NCBI GenBank assembly: GCA_905250125.1
Contig: CAJNOL010000080.1
Coordinates: forward strand, 66,790 to 130,789
Length of the DNA stretch: 64,000 bases
Direction of reading: 5' to 3'
Origin: Rotaria sordida
Taxonomy: Eukaryota > Rotifera > Eurotatoria > Philodinida > Philodinidae
Shown: one piece after another, positions 58,167-64,000 of the stretch
Position numbering within the stretch: position 1 is the first letter of the stretch
Layout of the letters: every line of letters starts with the position of its first letter
Notes under the pieces: generated by a model
What the model was told of the DNA's origin: nothing
What the model saw: only the letters and a program-made list of their open reading frames with translations
Database searches by the model: none
Translations under genes and position numbers: made by a program

Positions 58167-61088
58167 ATGTTTTATTATTTATATCTTATTTGTTTATTAA
58201 TAAATTTTATTTCAACACAACAACAACAACAAAATGAATGTTTTCTATTAAATAATAAATTAAATAAATATAATATTAAGATAAATATAATAGAAAAAAA
58301 CTTTTCAGGTCTTCATTTATGTAAAAATCTTATTCATAATTATTGTTGTCCACAAACCTATGAAAATCATATACAAAATGCAACAGCTATTGAACTTTAT
58401 CATTTATTTGAATTAAATACAATTAATTTATATGAACAATTAATTCGTTTAGCTAATGATTTAAATAGTATGTAATATATATATTTTTTTGCTTTTTATA
58501 TTTCTTTTGATTTTTATTTAAAAATAGATACAATTATAAAATTAATTGAACTATCTCGTAATGAAACACATCATGTTTTACAACGTGTTTATAATAAACT
58601 TTATCAATCATATTATTTATCTATAGATAATTTTTTTAATAATCTTTTAATATTAACTTATCGTACATATCAACATGATATTAAAAAATATACTGATGAA
58701 TTATTTCGTAATATTTTACATATATCATTAACATTAAATAATAATAAATCAATATTACCAATATATTTTTCATGTTTATGGAAAAATCATCCATTTGGTA
58801 GTCATTTAAATTTAATTGAAAATCAATTAGAAATTAATTTAGGTAAAATATTTAAATTAAATGAATTATTTAAATTAAGTCATGAACTTGTTCAAATTTT
58901 ATCAACGGTATGCTACTTATTTTTATTTTTCTAATCAAAAATAAATCTTTTTATGAGAATATAACGATAGGATTATTCAAACGTATAATTGCCATGACCG
59001 CGATGTTATTTTTCTTTTTTTTTTTTCATGTAACTAAATGCCCGTATCAAATTTGTTCACAAAAATGAGTTGTCTAGGGTATATAAAAATGTATATTTAT
59101 TGATATCAATTATCTGAGTGATCTCATTTATTATTCATATTGTCATGTATATATAAACATGACAAGGGTGAGAAAAGTCATTATAGTATTCGATCTAGAT
59201 ATGTTTAATGTTTTTTTTTATTATTGAAAGAAATTAAATAAACAGTTTGAATCTTTATTTGTATAAACAAGCAAAAAAAAATCGATTTGTTATGAATAAC
59301 TTAAAGAAAATGAAATTTTAAAGTGTTATTTTCACACACATTTTTTTTTTGTTCTGTTAAGAGTGTTACAACGGATTATCATTGCATTGATTCATATATG
59401 CAATTATCATATTGTAATTTATGTAGTGGGCGAAATGAATTACCATGTTTATCTAATTGTATGAATGTCATTGAAAGTTGTCTTGTTAATATAACATTAA
59501 TTGATGATATATGGAAAAATTTTATTGGTAAATAATTTGTTAATAATATTATTTTTGTTTTTTTTTGTCATGAAATTTTCTTTTAAAGATGCTATTGAGA
59601 ATATTGCTTATTTTAATAATATTGAAAAAGTTTTATCATCAATTGGTTTATCAATATCAGATGCTGTTATGACCTTTTTTAATTCGGGTGGAGTTGAAAA
59701 TAAGAATGTATGTATTAATAGACAAAAAAAAAACTTCTATTTTTATTCTATAGTATATATTTATATATAAAGATCATCGATCAATGTGGACATATACGTA
59801 TTCGACGTCAAACATTTTCTATCGATCAAAAATTTGATGATGAATATAGTAAAACATTATCATTATCTGTGTTAGATCAACAACTAATTCATATGAGTCA
59901 ATCATTACATACATATCGATTATTTTGGATGAAATTACCTGAACAAATTTGTAAATCAAAAGGAATTTCAGAATTAAATGAACGAATATGTTGGACAGGA
60001 ACTTCAATATCTCAACATGGAAAGTATGAAAAGTTTAAGAATGAAGTTTTTTTTTTTTTTTTATTCAAATTTTATTTGTTTAGATCTTCTATTCAATTAC
60101 ATTATGATAAACCATTAAATTTAAAATTACAATGGATTTTAAAAGAAATGAAACAAAAAACACAAACAATTGGAAATATACATCAAACTACGTCAGGTAT
60201 TCTATAAAGAATAAGAAAAAAAAGAAAAACTTGATGAAAATCAGTCATTGACTTGTAAAGAATGTTACATAAGTTGATTTTACCGATCGATTAGTTATGA
60301 GTATAATAAAGTAATCGGAATTAGATATTCTACATTTCTCTTAGGTATTCGAATATTAAAAACAACACCTTGGTTTTGAGTCCTAGATATTACATAATTA
60401 TCATGAGAGTCATCAAAATCATATAACAATTGATCTGCATTTGAATTCAATGTATAATATGTAATTTTTTGTTTTTTTTTTGTATGTAGTACTCTATATT
60501 AATTCAACACCAAGTTCATCAATAGTAAATGAATCAAAAATAGATATTATTATTCAAAATTTTACAGATACATTAAGACCAACTGATTTTGATGATTATC
60601 CTAATGATAATGAATTTGATTATTCGGATTATGCATATGAAGATTTCACAGATGATATAACTACAACAACAACAACTCGTCGAAAAACAACAACAACAAC
60701 AACAACTACAACAACAACAGTAACAACAACAACGACAACACCAACTACAACTATTCCTATTGATGATTATATAGTATTTGATGATGATACAAATACTGCA
60801 TATTATGATTATGGTGATCATGAATTATATAGTGATGACGAATCAGATGAACTCTCAACTACTGAACAACCAATTTTAATAACAACAACAAAACGAATAA
60901 CAACAACAACATTTAATTGGAAAGATCGAATACCATTCTATCATCGAAAACCTCCTATTATTTGGAATGTCAATCGAGATAATAATGATGAAGAAAAATT
61001 AGAAAAACAAGAACAGCAATATAACAGTGGTTATTCTCATCATTATTCTCTACTGTTATTACTAACTATGTTCATTACTCGATTCTGA
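58167..61088 (+). CDS. glypican-like GPI-anchored protein
   Basis: Seven exons: 58167-58467, 58528-58907, 59362-59527, 59589-59707, 59773-60023, 60084-60196, 60490-61088; 642 aa. A signal peptide covers about 1-18. The ectodomain outside it has 14 cysteines (including the YCCPQTYE pair, SYCNLC, LPCLSNC, ESC, DQCGH, QICKSK, RICWTG), the number and spacing style of glypicans. The last exon encodes acidic Tyr-rich segments (DYPNDNEFDYSDYAYEDF and AYYDYGDHELY) around a Thr tract at about 501-531 coded by ACA/ACT repeats. NSG then a hydrophobic tail (LLLLLTMFITRF) fits a GPI signal. The repeated Ser-Gly heparan-sulfate sites usual near the C-terminus are not seen. Glypicans are cell-surface co-receptors for Wnt, Hh and BMP ligands. 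Assignment rests on cysteine pattern and architecture, with low sequence identity expected. Confidence 0.82.
60661..60760. repeat. ACA/ACT trinucleotide repeat coding for polythreonine
   Basis: Nearly uninterrupted Thr codons within the last glypican exon. Likely length-variable by replication slippage. Confidence 0.85.
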
Positions 61089-61956
61089 CGTAATATTCGA
61101 CCCGTTGTTTTGTTTTTCTTTATTTTTGTATATCTTTAAAAAAAAATGTATCGTGTTTATTATGATTACATGACTGATAATGATACAGTATGACAAATAA
61201 TATAATCATACTCATCAATCATATACATATATATATATATATGAGAAAGTTTATTTTATTGTATGATGTCATATATCCACGAGCAATTCGAAACATTATC
61301 ATTTGATGATATATAAAGAATAAGAACATGAACAAGAAAAATGACAATCAATGTTTAGACGATTAGTAGCTGAATTATGTTAAGAAGATAATCGATATTG
61401 AAACAAATAATGTAATAATGATATTGATTTTTAAATAACAAGGAGATAGTAAAAATAAAAAAAGAATTTTTTAAAAAAATTATGAATATCATTGATTTAT
61501 GGTTTATATTCAATATAGAATTGCTGTTTGAAAGTTCATGAAATCAGATTTTGTTTTTATATTGATAATTAAATCAGATATCAACGTTTTATATATAAAA
61601 TGGAGAAGATAATCGAGTTGTGTTTATTTTTTGGAACCGAACTGATCTAACAGTGGCAAGAAAATAAATGAGTCTTTCACGAGGAATTGGTTTCAATTGA
61701 TCAATCGCTTTTGGCGTTTTTTATTTCTCATCAGTATGGGACTGAGCTTTTTTTTTTCTAAAAGATACACTATAAAATTGTTTACAAAATCCTAGGAAAA
61801 CATCTTATAAAAGCATGTTAGCGCAGGCCCTTTGAGACTAAAATGTGGAACTCACATGTCGCATTTAGTTTCATTATACTAATATAAAATACGCAAAGTG
61901 TAAAATCTGTAAAAGACCATAGTTCTTTTCCAATGATAACCCATTGCCAACCAACG
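61089..61956. other. intergenic with a fragment of the dispersed repeat
   Basis: A TA run lies at about 61226-61242. Around 61810-61870, GAGACTAAAATGTGGAAC matches the start of the repeat copy at 26.5 kb. Confidence 0.45.
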
Positions 61957-62208
61957 CTATGTCTTTTTTGCTTTATTTCCTTCTGATAATTTATTATTAT
62001 ATAGTATTAATGGACGAATAAACTGGTTGTACACATTCATTATATCTACAGGAGATCTTAATAATCTATTATGTAACTTGATGAGCTCAAATTGATTATA
62101 TCCGTAAGTTAGAACGTAATCAGTTAATGCTTTTTTGTTGGTCATATGATAGTAATGCGAAATTAAAACATGATCCTTAATATCTTGAATATAATCGTTT
62201 ATTTGCAA
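61957..62208 (-). pseudogene. unidentified coding-like fragment
   Basis: An open frame of about 83 codons with protein-like composition (for example KKALTDYVLTYGYNQFELIK and RSPVDIMNVYNQFIRPLI) ending in KAKKT and a stop. It opens at TTG rather than ATG and a stop lies a few codons upstream, so it is a fragment or an internal exon. Family not recognised. Confidence 0.3.
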
Positions 62209-62323
62209 AAAAATCAGAAATTGCCTTATTTAGAATATTGAAAAATGTATTTCAGCCATTTAAATTTCAAGGAAAGCTCTGCCAGAATCTTCTAAGCCTT
62301 GTTATTAATGTCATTCAGAGCCT

Positions 62324-62730
62324 TTAATCCCGGTTGCTAAGATCTGTCAAGGAGGGAGCGTAAGAATCTCGTTTTAAACTTCCATTTACTATTTTATTAC
62401 TAATAACCTTTGAATCATGAATTGCCAACATGATTTTTTTTTTGTTTCTTGTGACTAATAAACAATTGTTAAGATGCTTCAAAGCACAATAAAATGTACT
62501 TGACCTAATGTCATATACGAAAGATAAAAAAGTACGCAACAAGAAGGTAACTTTTGTCTTGAATAAATCATGTGATCGAGAACATGAAATTGCGAGGTGG
62601 AAAGATCTATTTTTCTCATTAATCTAGGAAAAAACGAATGTGCATTTTGCATGAAAGACGTTTGTTGAACATCGGGATCAGGATTGCCGATATTTTTTAG
62701 AGGAAGGTGGGGAAAGGGAAAACTTGGCAA
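62324..62730 (-). pseudogene. unidentified coding-like fragments in two frames
   Basis: Two overlapping minus-strand frames, 62730-62479 and 62542-62324, both look protein-like (SFFPRLMRKIDLSTSQFHVL; STFYCALKHLNNCLLVTRN). They could be parts of one decayed gene or two exons. No family recognised. Confidence 0.25.
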
Positions 62731-62914
62731 ATAGTTCGAAAATTCTTTGAGAAAGTGCTTTCATCCTGGAAGTGCTGATTAGAAGATGTTCCTGTTCACC
62801 CCGCAATGACATTCTCTGTCAGAGAATGGCAAATATTGTTTTAAAATCCAGTTTGTATTCAAGGTTATCAGGAAGTTGTATCAAGAATTTTAGTAGAAAG
62901 TCGAAAATTTTGAG

Positions 62915-63170
62915 ATATAACCACGATCCAGAAGTTGGCAATTCAAGAAATTCTAGAAATTCAAGCAGTTGAACAATGTCATATAACATACTGATTTATA
63001 AGCTTCAACCACGATGGAATTCAAAAAATGCAAGAAATTCAAGCAATTCGACAATGACATATAACCTAGTCAGTTATAAGGTTAGACTTATAGCTCACTA
63101 TCTTATGAGTCTCTGTTAAATTGTTTGGATTTCTAGAATTTCCTTGAATTGACAATTTTTGGATCGTGGT
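62915..63170. repeat. tandem plus inverted repeat cluster
   Basis: A unit of about 88 nt beginning CCACGAT and containing AAGAAATTCAAGCA is duplicated in tandem (62921 and 63009). An inverted copy of its first part (ending GGATCGTGG) closes the cluster at 63170. Confidence 0.6.
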
Positions 63171-64000
63171 TACTGCTGAAAATTTTTGGCAGAAACTTCC
63201 CTAAGTGAGAATCATCCTGATCAGGACACAAAAATACGAAAAAAACCAATTTTATGCTTGAAAGATGTTGGTAATGCATAGGAACAATAATTGTCGAACA
63301 AGCTCTGTATTTCTATTTTTTTTAAAAGATGCTTTCCTATGATGTTGTAGACAATTTCGTTTTGCATCCTTTGAAAAAATAGTACAGTCCGAAACGATAT
63401 GAAACAGTAAAAGATATTGAGAGGCTCATTTAATCTGCCACACCTATTAGTTTTATAAAAAGTTCGAATCGAACTGATCGTATCTCTGATATAAAAGGAT
63501 AAATAGAAATGAAAAGTTCAAGATTTTCTATACAATAAAATGCTCAAAGTCTCTTTTTTCTTTTGTTGTCAATAAAGAGATGCTCATGATAATAATGATA
63601 TATTTTTAATTTAAATAATTATTATCCGTGTCAAAAAAAGAAGAAGAATCGTGAATGTTTTTTGAATAACTTTCGATAGAAAAAAAAGATATTAACCTGC
63701 GATTATCACTCGTGGAAAGTGAATATAATGATGGATCAAATCGTATATTACAACATTTTGAAAATAAATGTATTGCGCTCAGTCATCAAGATGAATTTTT
63801 GGATTTTCATAAGTACATTAGAACTACGAATCAAAGGCCTACAAAACTGTATAAACCCTAGATTTTTTCTTTAGTCATTTAAAAGTTATCGATATTTTAC
63901 CATAAACTTTGACCCGATTTTTCGAGGAAATTTGCTTTGCCAATCAATCACAAAAACTCGATTTTGTTGAAGATATTGAATAAAATCCCTGACAAACCTG
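63171..64000. other. intergenic to window end
   Basis: AT-rich sequence; no gene or strong repeat seen. Confidence 0.45.

Noticed and set aside
60661-60760. Regular short repeats that might suggest a CRISPR or minisatellite array
   Set aside because: They are in-frame Thr codons of the glypican-like gene, and CRISPR arrays are not expected in an animal nucleus.

Overview
The window looks like nuclear DNA of a bdelloid rotifer (Rotaria/Adineta type). It is AT-rich. Genes are spliced with many introns of about 47-70 nt. It holds an F-box-like plus leucine-rich-repeat gene and an ankyrin plus ADP-ribosyltransferase gene of the kind common in bdelloids, together with ordinary animal genes (BCKDK, neuronal calcium sensor, Meis/Homothorax, glypican). 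The organism call is inference from gene style; no rRNA, tRNA or mitochondrial marker was found.

Layout. 1-5.4 kb: a 13-exon LRR gene (+) and a small secreted, possibly neuropeptide, precursor (-). 5.4-17 kb: gene-free and rich in large palindromic (foldback) elements. 17.2-24.1 kb: BCKDK (-, 11 exons) and a neuronal calcium sensor (-, 8 exons), with a 100-N assembly gap between them. 24-27 kb: repeats. 27.3-28.6 kb: a PKA-like protein kinase (-) that has lost its catalytic Asp. 31.3-34.5 kb: a Meis/Homothorax TALE homeobox gene (+, 5' end not found) with a 1.8-kb repeat-filled intron inside the homeobox. 36.1-39.3 kb and 53.1-54.8 kb: two paralogous acetyl-CoA hydrolase/CoA-transferase genes (+), nearly identical over long tracts but different at the 5' end; the second has a 10-N gap that hides about 670 nt. 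41.1-46.8 kb: an acidic unknown protein (-), an ankyrin-ART gene (+), a 1-kb foldback element and a 7TM receptor (-). 47-50 kb: a repeat-bounded element and a decayed mariner. 58.2-61.1 kb: a glypican-like gene (+, 7 exons) with a Thr-rich tract in place of the usual Ser-Gly sites. 61-64 kb: repeats and unrecognised fragments.

The genes form no operon or pathway. Two act in mitochondrial metabolism (BCKDK restrains branched-chain amino-acid breakdown; the CoA-transferases handle acyl-CoA), several act in signalling or development (NCS, pseudokinase, Meis, GPCR, glypican, peptide precursor), and two are bdelloid accessory families (LRR, Ank-ART). The least explained content is the set of long palindromes, several about 0.5-1 kb and mutually unrelated by eye, and the TTACTGATC-bounded element at 47.1-48.4 kb. 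Exon boundaries were assigned by hand from GT/AG sites, reading frame and remembered family alignments; no search was run.
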